NCBI RefSeq assembly: GCF_014695975.1
Contig: NZ_JACJPI010000070.1
Location: 1-64,000 of the forward strand
DNA: 64,000 bases
DNA from: Leptolyngbya sp. FACHB-321
Lineage (GTDB): Bacteria; Cyanobacteriota; Cyanobacteriia; Leptolyngbyales; Leptolyngbyaceae
Reading direction: 5' to 3'
This document shows, one piece after another, positions 53,849 through 63,522 of this stretch. The notes below the pieces were generated by a model. That model worked only from the letters and a program-made list of their open reading frames with translations. It was not told the origin of the DNA and ran no database searches. Made by a program: the position numbers and the translations under genes. Within the stretch, counting starts at the first letter, position 1; each line of letters opens with the position of its first letter.

Positions 53849-55882
53849 TCAGTTGCTTCTCACACGGGAGATTTTGCTTCTCCCCGTTTTAGTTTGGGTG
53901 CGCTTTTCGCCTGGTTCGCTACGGGCGATCGGAAGGGTGAAATGAAACTGGCTGCCCCGGTCTTTGCCTGCGGATTCCGCCCAGATACGTCCACCAAGCC
54001 CCGTTATGATTTGCCGACAGATGGCAAGCCCCAAGCCAGTGCCGCCTGTCGTGCGGCGTAAAGCACCTTCTTCTTGATAGAAGCGATCGAACACAGTTTC
54101 GAGGCGGTTGGGTTCGATGCCACGTCCGGTATCAGCGACCGTCACTTCGAGCATTTGCCTGCCATTGGCATGGGCTTGAATCATGATGCGCCCCTGCGGC
54201 CCTGTGAATTTACAGGCGTTGTCTAGCAGTTTGGAGAAAACTTCGACCAGCCATTCGCCATCAGTTTTCAAAAGCGGAAGGTCAGGTGGCACTTGCGCAG
54301 TAATTTCAGGCAGATCGCTTTGGCGTTGACGAGTGCGGATGCTGCTGAGGGCAAGGTCTACACATTCTTGTAGCGGTAGGGCTTCGAGATGCCACTGCAC
54401 GCGCCCGCTTTCAAGCTGCGACAAGGTAAGAAAGTCTTGCACTAGCTTTCGCATCCGTTCTGTATCAGTTAGAGCAGACTGAAGCATCACCTGACGCAGC
54501 TCTGGAGGCATATCAGGTTCGGTAGAGAGGCTCTCCAGGCAAATCTGAATAGTGGATAGGGGGGTACGAAGTTCGTGCCCAGTAATGGCGATAAGGTTGC
54601 TACGGGTTAGGTCGAGTGCTTCAAGCTGTTGGTTCAGGTCTTCCAGGTTCGCATACGCTTCTGCCTGAATGAGGGCAACGCCAATTTGAGCCGCGATCGC
54701 GTCTACTAACCCCAGTTCTGCGTCTGTCCATTCATGGAGTGTGCCACCACAGGTATGCAGTTCAACCATGCCCAGCAGTCGATTTTGATGCATTACAGGC
54801 ACCATCAACCAGGATTCAATTGTCCAGCGCTGCACGACTGATTCAGACTGAGAGCCTGTAGCGATCGATCGAGTTGGCAGTACAACACGCTCATCTTCTA
54901 ACACCCAGGGATTTGCCTGAGCATCGGCAACGTACACTCGCTCCTTTCGCTGTACGACTTCTTGAAACAAAGGATTATCTTGCAAAGCCCAGCGTTGACC
55001 CAAAAGTGAACCAGACGCTGCACCTAAGTACTCGTGCTGGATCACAACATGAGTATCAGTCTCTTTGCAGCGGTAGATGAGGCAGCGACAGATTCGCAAA
55101 GCCTGCCCTAGTTCTCGCACAGCGACGGTGAAAATTTCTTCGGGATCGAGCGATCGTCGGATGGCAGTAGTGATGGAATTAACCAGACGCTCTTTACGTT
55201 CTTTGGCAGCGATCGAGCGATAAGCCTTCAGCAGCTTGTACTGTCCGGCTTGCAGGTACGTGACCAGACGCTCAGCAAACGGTTCCGGATCGGCATCGTT
55301 AGAACCAGTCTGTTGTTCAATCTGGAGCTGTGCCTTCGCCTGGGCAAGCTTTGCCCCTAGTTCTGGGCGATAGGGCAATATCCGATCAAGTAATAAATTT
55401 GCGGCGATACAAACGGTCTGGCGATCGAACGTCCAGATGCCTTCAAACCGTCTCGCTTGATCAGTGGCAACCGGCATCGTTGCATCAGCAGTGGCAACAG
55501 GAACCTGCTTTTCGCGACAAATCAGACAGGCAGCATAGCGAGGACCAACGACAACCAGATGCCATTCTTGCGCCAGGGCATCCGTAGGGACAAAGGCGAT
55601 CGTTTCGTACTGGTCGGAACGGCTGGTAAAATCAGTTTCGGGTGCTGCCAGCACATAGACCTGCTCTGCCCGCTCTGAAATGCGTAAGTAGCGGTGCGCC
55701 TCTTGGCGGTAAAAGCGTTCGCGCTGGAAGCTAGCAATCACCAGTGAACAATCAACACCCGCCAGCACCTGATCTTCCATTGCATGAGAAAGGGCGGTCA
55801 GGGATGACTTGAAGTAAAGCTGGGGTCTGAGGTCAGGTAGGGCTTGCAGCAGATCTTCCAGGACGGAAGTAGGGTTGCTCAT
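53849..55882 (-). CDS. Sensor histidine kinase, DICT-GAF-HisKA-HATPase
   Basis: About 677 residues, cytosolic. Residues about 5-200 form a DICT sensory domain (LYFKSSLTALSHAMEDQVL, FQRERFYRQEAHRYLRI). A GAF domain (about 255-405) with ICRCLIYRC precedes HisKA (TGHELRTPLSTIQ, phospho-His) and the ATP domain (LLDNACKF, DTGRGI, TGGTGLGLAI). DICT domains occur in proteins linked to light or redox signalling. I chose ATG 55882 (MSNPTSVLEDLL), 20 codons inside the longest frame. Its position upstream of psaD, in the same direction, suggests a conserved link to photosynthesis. No cognate regulator is adjacent. Confidence 0.92.
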   Translation of the reverse strand: MSNPTSVLEDLLQALPDLRPQLYFKSSLTALSHAMEDQVLAGVDCSLVIASFQRERFYRQEAHRYLRISERAEQVYVLAAPETDFTSRSDQYETIAFVPTDALAQEWHLVVVGPRYAACLICREKQVPVATADATMPVATDQARRFEGIWTFDRQTVCIAANLLLDRILPYRPELGAKLAQAKAQLQIEQQTGSNDADPEPFAERLVTYLQAGQYKLLKAYRSIAAKERKERLVNSITTAIRRSLDPEEIFTVAVRELGQALRICRCLIYRCKETDTHVVIQHEYLGAASGSLLGQRWALQDNPLFQEVVQRKERVYVADAQANPWVLEDERVVLPTRSIATGSQSESVVQRWTIESWLMVPVMHQNRLLGMVELHTCGGTLHEWTDAELGLVDAIAAQIGVALIQAEAYANLEDLNQQLEALDLTRSNLIAITGHELRTPLSTIQICLESLSTEPDMPPELRQVMLQSALTDTERMRKLVQDFLTLSQLESGRVQWHLEALPLQECVDLALSSIRTRQRQSDLPEITAQVPPDLPLLKTDGEWLVEVFSKLLDNACKFTGPQGRIMIQAHANGRQMLEVTVADTGRGIEPNRLETVFDRFYQEEGALRRTTGGTGLGLAICRQIITGLGGRIWAESAGKDRGSQFHFTLPIARSEPGEKRTQTKTGRSKISRVRSN

Positions 55883-56199
55883 CGAGGTTAACTCTACTCG
55901 TTGATGCGGAGAACAGTCCCCAGCAATTGGAGGTCTTAACACTGATAGTACATTGCTTCAGGCTGACCAGGGTTGTTTCAACGCACCGATTGATCAGGTT
56001 TTAGCTAGATGCCTTTAGCTTATCAAGTAACTACGCTCACTATATCGTCTCATTACCTGCCAGCGATCGCCCAATTTTGACCAGGTGGTTCCGTCTGTTT
56101 ATATCAGTTATTTCACAACCCTGTACTGGCTTTAATCGCCATAGGTCAAACCAGAAGCCTAAAACGCTATTCTAGCTAGGACGGAGAAAGGCTAAAACA

Positions 56200-57561
56200 G
56201 TGCGTCATCCTATTGATATTTTGATCTTGTCGAATGGACCGGGAGAGTTAGCAACCTGGGTCAAGCCGATAGTGCAGGCATTACGCCAGCAATTAGGTGA
56301 CGATCGCGGCCAGGTCCGGCTTTCGGTTGTCCTCTCGCCCTGCGCGAATGCCAGTGGGCAAGAAGCCGCGATCGCCCGTCGCTATCCCGAAGTCGATCGG
56401 GTGCAGGAGGCAGAGCATTTCTTTCCTTTTCTGCTGTGGGGCAAAACGGCTGAAGCTTGGGACTGGCGCTCGCACGGTGTTGTCCTCTTTCTTGGCGGCG
56501 ACCAGTTTTTTCCCGTTGTCATTAGCAGACGGCTGGGCTACCGTAGCGTTATTTATGCTGAGTGGGAAGCCCGCTGGTATCGCTGGATCGATCGTTTCGG
56601 TGTCATGCGCGAAGACATTCGCAGCCGCGTACCGCAGAAGTACGCCCATAAATTCACTGTGGTCGGTGATTTGATGGCAGAAGCGGGGCGATCAGAGGAC
56701 GGGGAGAACAGAGCAGGAGAAGGTAGGGAGGCAGAGGAAGTGGGGGCGAAGAGCGAAGAGACTGCCTCACCCCACTGCCAAGCGGAAGCAAACTACATCC
56801 CTCATCCCTCCGCCTTGATAGGTCTTCTTCCTGGCTCCAAACCGACAAAGCTTGCGCTGGGAGTACCGCTTTGTCTGGCGGTTGCAGAACAGGTTGCTGC
56901 CGTTCGACCAGGTACGCGGTTTGTGATTCCCGTTGCGCCCAGCCTGACGCTAACCACTCTCGCAATGTATGCTAACTCTAAGGAGAATGCTGCGATCAAT
57001 GAACTGGGCTGGGCTGCGGCTGAGTTAGTGTTGCCGACACTTCCTGACGAGCGTCCGTTTCTCAAAACTGCTGCTGGGCTGCGGGTCGAGCTATGGACAG
57101 AAGCTCCCGCTTATAAGTTGCTTTCGCAATGTAGCCTGTGCCTGACAACGGTCGGCGCAAACACCGCTGAATTAGGCGCGTTGGCAGTGCCAATGCTGGT
57201 GCTGATACCACTTCAGCAGATTGATCGCATTCGCACCTGGGACGGGATACCGGGTCTACTAGCAAACTTACCGGGCATAGGGGGACGAGTTGCTGCCATG
57301 ATGACGCGTCTGGCGTTAAGACGGTTAGGGCGGTTGGCATGGCCTAACATTTGGGCAAACGCCGAAATTGTGCCAGAACTGGCTGGCGACTTACAAACAG
57401 ACGCAATTACCGCGATCGTCCTGGACTTGCTTGATCACCCAGAAAAGCTGAAGGAGATGCAAACTAACCTCCGTCATGTTCGTGGTCAAGGAGGCGCAGC
57501 CGCAAAGTTGGCACGAGTCGTAGTAGAAACGTTAGCAAACGATGAGGCAATTGAAGCTTGA
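56200..57561 (+). CDS. LpxB-like (lipid-A-disaccharide synthase-related) protein with low-complexity insertion
   Basis: 453 residues, GT-B-like. The cyanobacterial family resembles LpxB: ILILSNGPGELATWVKP at the start, LGGDQFFPVVISRRLGYRSVIYAEWEARW, and a C-terminal domain with GLLPGSK and CLTTVGANTAELGALAVPMLVLIP. It is a different group from the LpxB of lipid A synthesis, and its substrate is not established. An Arg/Glu/Gly/Ser-rich insertion of about 40 residues (about 166-205, DNA about 56695-56815) is unlike the rest. Translation starts at GTG after GGAGAAAG. It is divergent from the DICT kinase. Confidence 0.82.
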   Translation: MRHPIDILILSNGPGELATWVKPIVQALRQQLGDDRGQVRLSVVLSPCANASGQEAAIARRYPEVDRVQEAEHFFPFLLWGKTAEAWDWRSHGVVLFLGGDQFFPVVISRRLGYRSVIYAEWEARWYRWIDRFGVMREDIRSRVPQKYAHKFTVVGDLMAEAGRSEDGENRAGEGREAEEVGAKSEETASPHCQAEANYIPHPSALIGLLPGSKPTKLALGVPLCLAVAEQVAAVRPGTRFVIPVAPSLTLTTLAMYANSKENAAINELGWAAAELVLPTLPDERPFLKTAAGLRVELWTEAPAYKLLSQCSLCLTTVGANTAELGALAVPMLVLIPLQQIDRIRTWDGIPGLLANLPGIGGRVAAMMTRLALRRLGRLAWPNIWANAEIVPELAGDLQTDAITAIVLDLLDHPEKLKEMQTNLRHVRGQGGAAAKLARVVVETLANDEAIEA

Positions 57562-57643
57562 CGCTTTTGGCTGGTGCTGTTTGAAGAAATCAAGCTTTAC
57601 TTGAAACTTGAAAAACGTCTAAGCTTCGACTGCTCAAACCCCA

Positions 57644-58108
57644 CTACTGCCGTACATACAACGTATAGTCTCGTCGTACGCCTGGTGTCCCAGAGCCAAT
57701 CCAAACTTTGTACGTGCCCGCCTGCCAGTCAGTATCCGCAAGGCTGGCATCCTTCCCAGCTTTGGAATCATCACTGCAACGCACGCTCCCCTGCGGACCC
57801 TGAACGACCAGCGTAGTGTCGCTGCCGCCACTATTGACACGCAACCTCAAACTGGAGACGTTTTGTTGCAGAGTCAGAATGTGGTCTGGGGTTGGGTCGC
57901 CAAAGCCACGGCATCTGTTGTTGTTGCGATCGCGATTGCTAATAATTGCAGGCAGCGAAGTCGTTCCTCCCGTAGTACCCGTTAATGACCCTGACTGCTT
58001 CTCAGCGCTCAAGGTGAGACTGCCAAAATTGGCTTGTCCAAAGGCTGGTAATGCACTCAAAACTGCCAGTGAGACTAGCCAAACACTCCATTGCAAGCGA
58101 CGTGCCAT
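57644..58108 (-). CDS. Exported small protein resembling bacterial pre-peptidase C-terminal domain
   Basis: 154 residues. A signal peptide (about 1-24, ALPAFGQA) is followed by one beta-rich domain: ISNRDRNNNRCRGFGDPTPDHILTLQQNVSSLRLRVNSGGSDTTLVVQGP and a final GTYKVWIGSGT strand. The order resembles the pre-peptidase C-terminal (PPC) fold, which binds surfaces or substrates. Two Cys may form a disulfide. I start at ATG 58108, which follows GGGGAAGAGGAT; the longer frame upstream lacks these features. Function is unknown. Confidence 0.72.
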   Translation of the reverse strand: MARRLQWSVWLVSLAVLSALPAFGQANFGSLTLSAEKQSGSLTGTTGGTTSLPAIISNRDRNNNRCRGFGDPTPDHILTLQQNVSSLRLRVNSGGSDTTLVVQGPQGSVRCSDDSKAGKDASLADTDWQAGTYKVWIGSGTPGVRRDYTLYVRQ

Positions 58109-58884
58109 ATCCTCTTCCCCTTTTCGTAATGGATGTTGTGTGTGACCTGATGCAGCACTTTCAATCTGCGATCGCTCATGCGACCCTATTACCATCATCG
58201 CTCGCGTATCGTGACGACGACGAATTGCTTTCACATCAGCATTCATGACAGCCGCCTCAACGCTGAGGTAAATGGTCGGCTCAATTAGATAGGGGGTTTA
58301 ATCTAGACCAAAACTCACATTAGCTCAGACACGGCTGCTTGTTTCAATTGACTCTGCTTGGAGAGCGAAGTTCCCTCAGTTTTACATGGCGAGACTGGTA
58401 GCTAGTGCGGAATGAAAGTTTGCAGGAAGGAATGAGAGCAGGCGTTTTGGTAAAGGTATAGCAGTATAAATGCGATCGGCTTCATCCCGTCTTGTTGCAT
58501 TTTTTAGAGTAGGCTCACTGGCGCTTCATCACTGCTTCAAAAGAAACGGAAAAGCCACAACATTACTTTAAGGTTTCCTCACTTTTATGGCTGTGTTGCG
58601 CTTGAAGGATGCCATAGAATGTAATTAACAAGCGTAAGCTGCTCTACTCTCAAAACGTCACGTTACCAGGTAATTAGTTGAAGGGTTGCTCCATTAAGGT
58701 CAACACCCCTATCTCTACCAGAGCGTGTTCAGCATCTATCATTGGTTCCGGCATACGCCACAAGCAATTACTTTGTGGCATAGGATTGAATTAAGAGAAA
58801 GGTCAATGATGGTAATGCCTGCGTTTTTTACGAGTGCGCCGTTGCTGGCTGCATTGATGCCAGTGCTTTCAGGGCTTCAGCAGT
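58109..58884. other. Divergent intergenic region with a possible 29-residue ORF
   Basis: Promoter space for both neighbours. A fragment beginning TATAGCAGTA lies near 58457. The only extra coding candidate is at 58806-58895. Confidence 0.45.
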
Positions 58885-58895
58885 ATGAGAGATGA
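58806..58895 (+). CDS. Possible small hydrophobic ORF overlapping the next gene
   Basis: 29 residues, one hydrophobic segment (MMVMPAFFTSAPLLAALMP), with GAGAAAGG four bases before the first ATG. It overlaps the start of the following gene by 11 bp, so it could be a coupling leader. No known photosystem small subunit matches. Confidence 0.3.
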   Translation: MMVMPAFFTSAPLLAALMPVLSGLQQYER

Positions 58896-59379
58896 AATCT
58901 TAGACCGACAGCCAGAACTCGTGGAGTATGTTGGCAGTCGTGATATTCTGACTCAACTGAACAGTGGTCAATTGTTAATGGTCAATAGCCGCAGACGTAA
59001 CGGTTTGATCATTTACAAGCGGTTTCATGCTGAGTTTGCCGGACCGGGAGCAGCGATTGGCAGTTTCTTCGATATTGATTGCCAGCGTGCGGTTGCAGTC
59101 GGTGATCTCTCCCTTGTCTATCCAGAGACGCAGGAAGAACGTCAAAATGCTTATAAGATTCGACGGCAGTGGATTCGCTTAACTCAGCAATTGACTGATA
59201 ACCCGGTGCCGTTGCAACGGGCGCAAATGATTTTGAACCAATTTGAGAACTACTTTGGTGCTGAGATGGTGGCGGAGTTGCCTGATGAGGCATTTGCCTT
59301 GCTAGTTGGTGTGCTGCCACAAACCATCAGGATGATGCGACGAAGCACTGACAATCTTGAGCTTAGAGTCAAGCTTTAA
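58885..59379 (+). CDS. Hypothetical protein
   Basis: 164 residues, soluble and mostly helical in the second half (RQWIRLTQQLTDNPVPLQRAQMILNQFENYFG). The first half may be beta-rich (LLMVNSRRRNGLIIYKRFHAEFAGPG). No characterised family is recognised; its composition and the SD-preceded short ORF before it suggest a real gene. It is divergent from the PPC-like gene and convergent with ycf45. The role is unknown. Confidence 0.7.
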   Translation: MRDEILDRQPELVEYVGSRDILTQLNSGQLLMVNSRRRNGLIIYKRFHAEFAGPGAAIGSFFDIDCQRAVAVGDLSLVYPETQEERQNAYKIRRQWIRLTQQLTDNPVPLQRAQMILNQFENYFGAEMVAELPDEAFALLVGVLPQTIRMMRRSTDNLELRVKL

Positions 59380-59484
59380 CAAACATTGCTGCTTTTGATC
59401 TAAATATCAACTACAGTGAGCCGCTACCCAAGTAATAGAGCGAGCAGTCGAAGGTATCGTTTTTTTTCGCTAACGCAAAATTAA

Positions 59485-59525
59485 TTTTTCGGGCTAGTTA
59501 ACTTGCAATTACAGTTAGCTAGCCC
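59485..59525 (-). terminator. Intrinsic terminator of ycf45
   Basis: GGGCTAGTTAACT/AGTTAGCTAGCCC stem with one wobble, followed on the minus strand by GAAAAATTAATTTT. It lies 40 bp after the ycf45 stop, between convergent genes, and may serve both strands. Confidence 0.65.
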
Positions 59526-59564
59526 TTATTGCCCTTCTGTCTCAAGTAAAGCGATCGCTCGTGC

Positions 59565-61571
59565 TTAGGCTGGATAAATTCGCAGACGGCGATTGGGTTC
59601 ATCACCAAAACTGCGAGACTTCAGGTGGTAGTGTTCAACTAACTCATGCTGCATTTTGCGAACAATCGCAGAGCGGGGTAAAAGCTCCACAGGCTGCCCT
59701 TTAGGAATAACGATTTGTTCAACAGCGAGTCTTGCTTCTTCCAGTGCTTCGATTTCGTCGTCACTGCCACTGCTGGAGAATAGACTAAGGTCTGCAATCT
59801 CAGGCGTACCAGAGTCATCAATATCCAGCATTCGTCGCAAACCGTGAGCAATTTGAGGAATGGTGCTGGCTTTGATAGTGTGGATTGGCACCTGACGCGC
59901 CTTAGCAATATGACGCAGCTTGGAATGATTTTTGACATGCGATCGTAAGGCTAAAACAGCATCTGCATGGTCAATATCTTTGGTCAATACCACAGGTAGA
60001 CTCAGCGTACGAATCACCTGGTCAAGCTGATGGCGACTGACTGCGTACGGGTATACATGCAGCATATCCTCACCATTCGGACCCACGCGCTGCCCCAGCC
60101 CTGTCTCACCAAAAGTTGCAGCAGCTTCGGTATCTAGCACCTCATGCAGAAAGGTAGCGTTGCTGCCAAAGTGATCTTGCAGCGATTCATCCAACATCTG
60201 TTCAAATTGCTGCTCATCTGGCGACAATTCTGACAGTGCCCTAGACGGCGGGCGCATCTGCCCAGACGATCGCCAGCCACGGCTTTGCACTCCACCTAGC
60301 CGCCCAGAGCTACTCATGAAAGCAGAGCGATCGCTAACATCACTTTGGCTACCCAGTGGATTAAGGGTAGTGCGAGCGGGTGTCAGACCACTACGGGTTG
60401 ATCGCCGTCCCGGAGCATCTGACTCTGCACTCGACAGCTCATGGGTAATAATCACTTTCCCAGTTTCGCTTAGTGCACGCACCTGTGGATTGGGCTGGCG
60501 ACCCCGCAGCAGGCTATCCACAGTTTCAGCTACCTGTTCATGCACAACCCAGCGCTGCCGCTCCAGCATTTCCACCGCGATGTCAAAGGTCGGTGGAGCT
60601 TTGCGCTCCAACACACTTTTTTGGCTACCACGGCGGCGGGCTTCTTCATCACCTAGCGTCACTGACTGGATGCCACCAACCAGATCTGAAAGCGTCGGGT
60701 TTTTGATCAAGTTCTCCAACCGATTACCGTGGGCAGTACCAACCAGTTGCACGCCACGTTCGGCAATTGTACGGGCTGCTAGTGCTTCCAACTCAGTACC
60801 GATTTCATCAATCACAATCACTTCCGGCATATGGTTTTCCACTGCCTCAATCATGACCTGATGTTGTAGTTCGGGACGCGCAACCTGCATCCGACGCGCT
60901 CGACCGATCGCAGGGTGGGGCACATCACCATCGCCAGCAATTTCGTTTGAGGTGTCAATAATGACAACGCGCTTCTCTAAATCATCTGCCAGTACACGGG
61001 CAATTTCTCTCAGCGCAGTAGTTTTACCCACACCTGGACGACCCAGCATGAGAATCGATCGCCCACTTTCAACCAGATCACGAATCATGCCGATCGTGCC
61101 AAAGATGGCACGCCCTACCCGGCAAGTCAAACCAATGACTTCACCTCGACGGTTGCGAATAGCGCTAATGCGATGCAATGTTCGTTCGATGCCTGCCCGA
61201 TTATCGCCACCAAAGTCACCCACTTTAGTAATGCACTCATTCAGGTCTGCCTGCGAAACCAACGTTTCAGATAAATATTCTGCTAGACCGGGAAAGCGTG
61301 CTTCTGGACGGCGACCAATATCTAAAACGACTTCAACTAGCGTCTCTTTCTGAGGATGCTGCTCCAGGGAAAGGCGAATCGCGTCAGGCAAGATTTCTAG
61401 CAGCTTCGTTAAGTCATCTGTAATTTGCATACCAACACGGTTAGAAGCATCGGCAGAAGCGGATGTATCGGCAACGTTGTGCTGGTCCAACGAAGGTAGC
61501 GACGGTTGTAGCTTACTACCAGAACCGTCAGAAGACCCGTCAGAAGAATGAATGCCGTTAGGGTTTACCAT
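59565..61571 (-). CDS. ycf45: Ycf45-type AAA ATPase with R3H domain
   Basis: About 668 residues. A polar leader (1-50) precedes a conserved ATPase domain with the Walker A site GRPGVGKTT (about 177-185), Walker [11 protein letters not shown] and a sensor segment VGTAHGN. A Ser/Arg/Gly-rich linker follows (about 370-440). The C-terminal part has the second Ycf45 segment ([15 protein letters not shown]) and a final R3H-like stretch that may bind single-stranded nucleic acid. The protein family is conserved in cyanobacteria and some plastids; its role is not established. I prefer ATG 61571. ldpA lies 70 bp upstream in the same direction. Confidence 0.9.
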   Translation of the reverse strand: MVNPNGIHSSDGSSDGSGSKLQPSLPSLDQHNVADTSASADASNRVGMQITDDLTKLLEILPDAIRLSLEQHPQKETLVEVVLDIGRRPEARFPGLAEYLSETLVSQADLNECITKVGDFGGDNRAGIERTLHRISAIRNRRGEVIGLTCRVGRAIFGTIGMIRDLVESGRSILMLGRPGVGKTTALREIARVLADDLEKRVVIIDTSNEIAGDGDVPHPAIGRARRMQVARPELQHQVMIEAVENHMPEVIVIDEIGTELEALAARTIAERGVQLVGTAHGNRLENLIKNPTLSDLVGGIQSVTLGDEEARRRGSQKSVLERKAPPTFDIAVEMLERQRWVVHEQVAETVDSLLRGRQPNPQVRALSETGKVIITHELSSAESDAPGRRSTRSGLTPARTTLNPLGSQSDVSDRSAFMSSSGRLGGVQSRGWRSSGQMRPPSRALSELSPDEQQFEQMLDESLQDHFGSNATFLHEVLDTEAAATFGETGLGQRVGPNGEDMLHVYPYAVSRHQLDQVIRTLSLPVVLTKDIDHADAVLALRSHVKNHSKLRHIAKARQVPIHTIKASTIPQIAHGLRRMLDIDDSGTPEIADLSLFSSSGSDDEIEALEEARLAVEQIVIPKGQPVELLPRSAIVRKMQHELVEHYHLKSRSFGDEPNRRLRIYPA

Positions 61572-61641
61572 TTGCTTACTAAAGGGAAAGAACAAGCGCA
61601 GCGGACAGAAGAGGTGGATAGTGGCTAACTCAGACGCGCTG

Positions 61642-62973
61642 TCAAAGGTTTAAGCGCATAAGCTGGCTGTCGTTAAAAGTTTTTAGTTGAGAGACAAGTG
61701 AGTGTGCCAATGTCACTGCCTGCCAGAGCAAAGCAGGCGCTTCCTCTAAATGCATCGGCAGTGTTCGTCCTTGATGCTTTATCAAAACGTTGCGGGACTC
61801 AGGAGAGTCTAACAACGGGGTGCCAACCATCGCAGCGCATTCTGAGTCATCCGCCTCTAGCCCGATCGCATCAAGCTGATTGAGGATCGGCGTGAGTAAC
61901 GTACGAGCATAGCTACCATATGCAACTCCGGAGATATAGGAAGACCGCTGCTTGCTGGAGTGAGTCTCTAGCGGCTCCCTAGCAGCACCTACTGCTATTG
62001 CTGAAAGCCTGGGCGACGGTTGCAGCAATCCCAGCGCTTTAAGTTTCGGTACTGTATGGTGGTTAGTGCCTCCCGCTAACTGGATAGAACCCGGCAAGTT
62101 AGCCGCCAGAACTTTTTGACCCAGCTTGACTGCTGCCCTAGTAGTACCTATACCAATATCACCACTCATAGGACGACCATCCAACTGCCAAACCAACGGG
62201 CAGGGGAGCGGCGAAATCAAGTTGTACAGTGCTCGTAAATAGTCAATTAAACCGTCACCATCAGGACAACTAATGGCAATCAGCTTTAGATCACCCACCC
62301 AAGGCACGATCACCTCCCACAGCCGTCGAAACGCATCCAGCCGTCCGATTTGTGTATGAATCTCGATCGCATCTACACCTGCTTGCAGCACAAGAGGCAC
62401 GATCACCGCTGGCGTAGAGCCATATGAATGCGTTGATATATGCTGTATGGGGCAAACTGGCAAACAGCGCCCACACCCATAGCACCGATCGCTCACCACG
62501 CCAGCGATCGGTTCAAGCACAGCAACACTTCCCTCAAAAGCATTGCCTTGTGCAGGACTTTCGCCTAGTGGGCTAGCACCTGTTGGTGCAGTATGGAACA
62601 CGATTGCTTGCGCTGGGCAGATCGACTCACAGGGTCGTTTGCAGTCTGGTGGACAGGTAGCAGCATCAAAGTCAGCCTTGCGAAAATGAGGATCTTCGCC
62701 GTCATTCAGGCTCACCATAAGCCAAGGCAAACCACGCATGGGGAAGCGCTCATCACCCTTAGTAGCGGCGAGGTCAGCAGCAAGCTTTAAGGCCGTCTTT
62801 GCAGTCAAAATTACAGCCGGGTCAGCGGCGACATCAATACAATCCGCTCCGGCTAGCGTATACGCCAGTACCAGGCTTCGGATGGCTGGAAGGTGTTGAA
62901 AACTGGCTCCGCAAATGAGTTTAAACCAGTGCCCTTCTCTTAAAGATTGCAGAGGGTAGTACAGATCAGTCAC
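61642..62973 (-). CDS. ldpA: Iron-sulfur protein LdpA (light-dependent period)
   Basis: 443 residues. Two four-Cys clusters, Cys107/111/115/119 ([13 protein letters not shown]) and Cys164/167/170/174 ([11 protein letters not shown]), bind two [4Fe-4S] centres. In Synechococcus elongatus LdpA passes redox state to the circadian clock. The C-terminal half is a coenzyme F420-dehydrogenase-like or TIM-barrel-like region without clear catalytic residues. It is flanked by ndhN (72 bp upstream) and ycf45 (70 bp downstream), a likely operon. Confidence 0.92.
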   Translation of the reverse strand: MTDLYYPLQSLREGHWFKLICGASFQHLPAIRSLVLAYTLAGADCIDVAADPAVILTAKTALKLAADLAATKGDERFPMRGLPWLMVSLNDGEDPHFRKADFDAATCPPDCKRPCESICPAQAIVFHTAPTGASPLGESPAQGNAFEGSVAVLEPIAGVVSDRCYGCGRCLPVCPIQHISTHSYGSTPAVIVPLVLQAGVDAIEIHTQIGRLDAFRRLWEVIVPWVGDLKLIAISCPDGDGLIDYLRALYNLISPLPCPLVWQLDGRPMSGDIGIGTTRAAVKLGQKVLAANLPGSIQLAGGTNHHTVPKLKALGLLQPSPRLSAIAVGAAREPLETHSSKQRSSYISGVAYGSYARTLLTPILNQLDAIGLEADDSECAAMVGTPLLDSPESRNVLIKHQGRTLPMHLEEAPALLWQAVTLAHSLVSQLKTFNDSQLMRLNL

Positions 62974-63045
62974 CCCTACATCCTAGTACCCTGTACTAAA
63001 AAATACGAGGTATCTACAGAACTCTTTTCATCAACCGAGGTGATT

Positions 63046-63522
63046 CTACGCCGAAAGTAACGCCTTTGTCAGTGGTGCCCAACGGAATGCGCGATCACCG
63101 CCCAGTTCTACTACCACTTTCAAACGCGGTTCAACCTTAGGCAAGGCTACCAAGTATTCCAGCTCTTGGTTGGTCAAAATAGAACCCTCAATAATCCACA
63201 GCACTAAGCCTTTAGCAGTTGCTGGCAGTTGCTCAATTTGATAACTGACGAGCGGTGGAACGTAGTGCGTTTCGCCAACCGCTGGACCTGTACTAGTAGT
63301 TTTCTTGCCCAAGTGCGGCGGACGCACACCATGTACGCTTGTTAGATAAGCAGCCAGATCGCCTAAGCCACGAGCTGTAATGCTAAGCGACACATAACCT
63401 GTCGCCCGAATACGTCGTCGATATCGTCCCTCGAAGCCGCCTTCTAAAGGAACATACACACCTAAAGCGCCCTCTGTCTCTAAATCACGAATAAGCTGCT
63501 TGCCAGTTGTCAGTAGCGCCAT
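63046..63522 (-). CDS. ndhN: NDH-1 subunit N
   Basis: Oxygenic-photosynthesis-specific subunit of NDH-1, 158 residues, soluble on the stromal arm. MALLTTGKQLIRDLETEGALGVYVPLEGGFEGRYRRR and GLVLWIIEGSILTNQELEYL are typical. It has no counterpart in respiratory complex I of other bacteria. It is the first gene of the ndhN-ldpA-ycf45 run. Confidence 0.95.
   Translation of the reverse strand: MALLTTGKQLIRDLETEGALGVYVPLEGGFEGRYRRRIRATGYVSLSITARGLGDLAAYLTSVHGVRPPHLGKKTTSTGPAVGETHYVPPLVSYQIEQLPATAKGLVLWIIEGSILTNQELEYLVALPKVEPRLKVVVELGGDRAFRWAPLTKALLSA

Noticed and set aside
60316-60861. 181-codon plus-strand frame opposite ycf45
   Set aside because: Antisense to a well conserved gene; no ribosome site.
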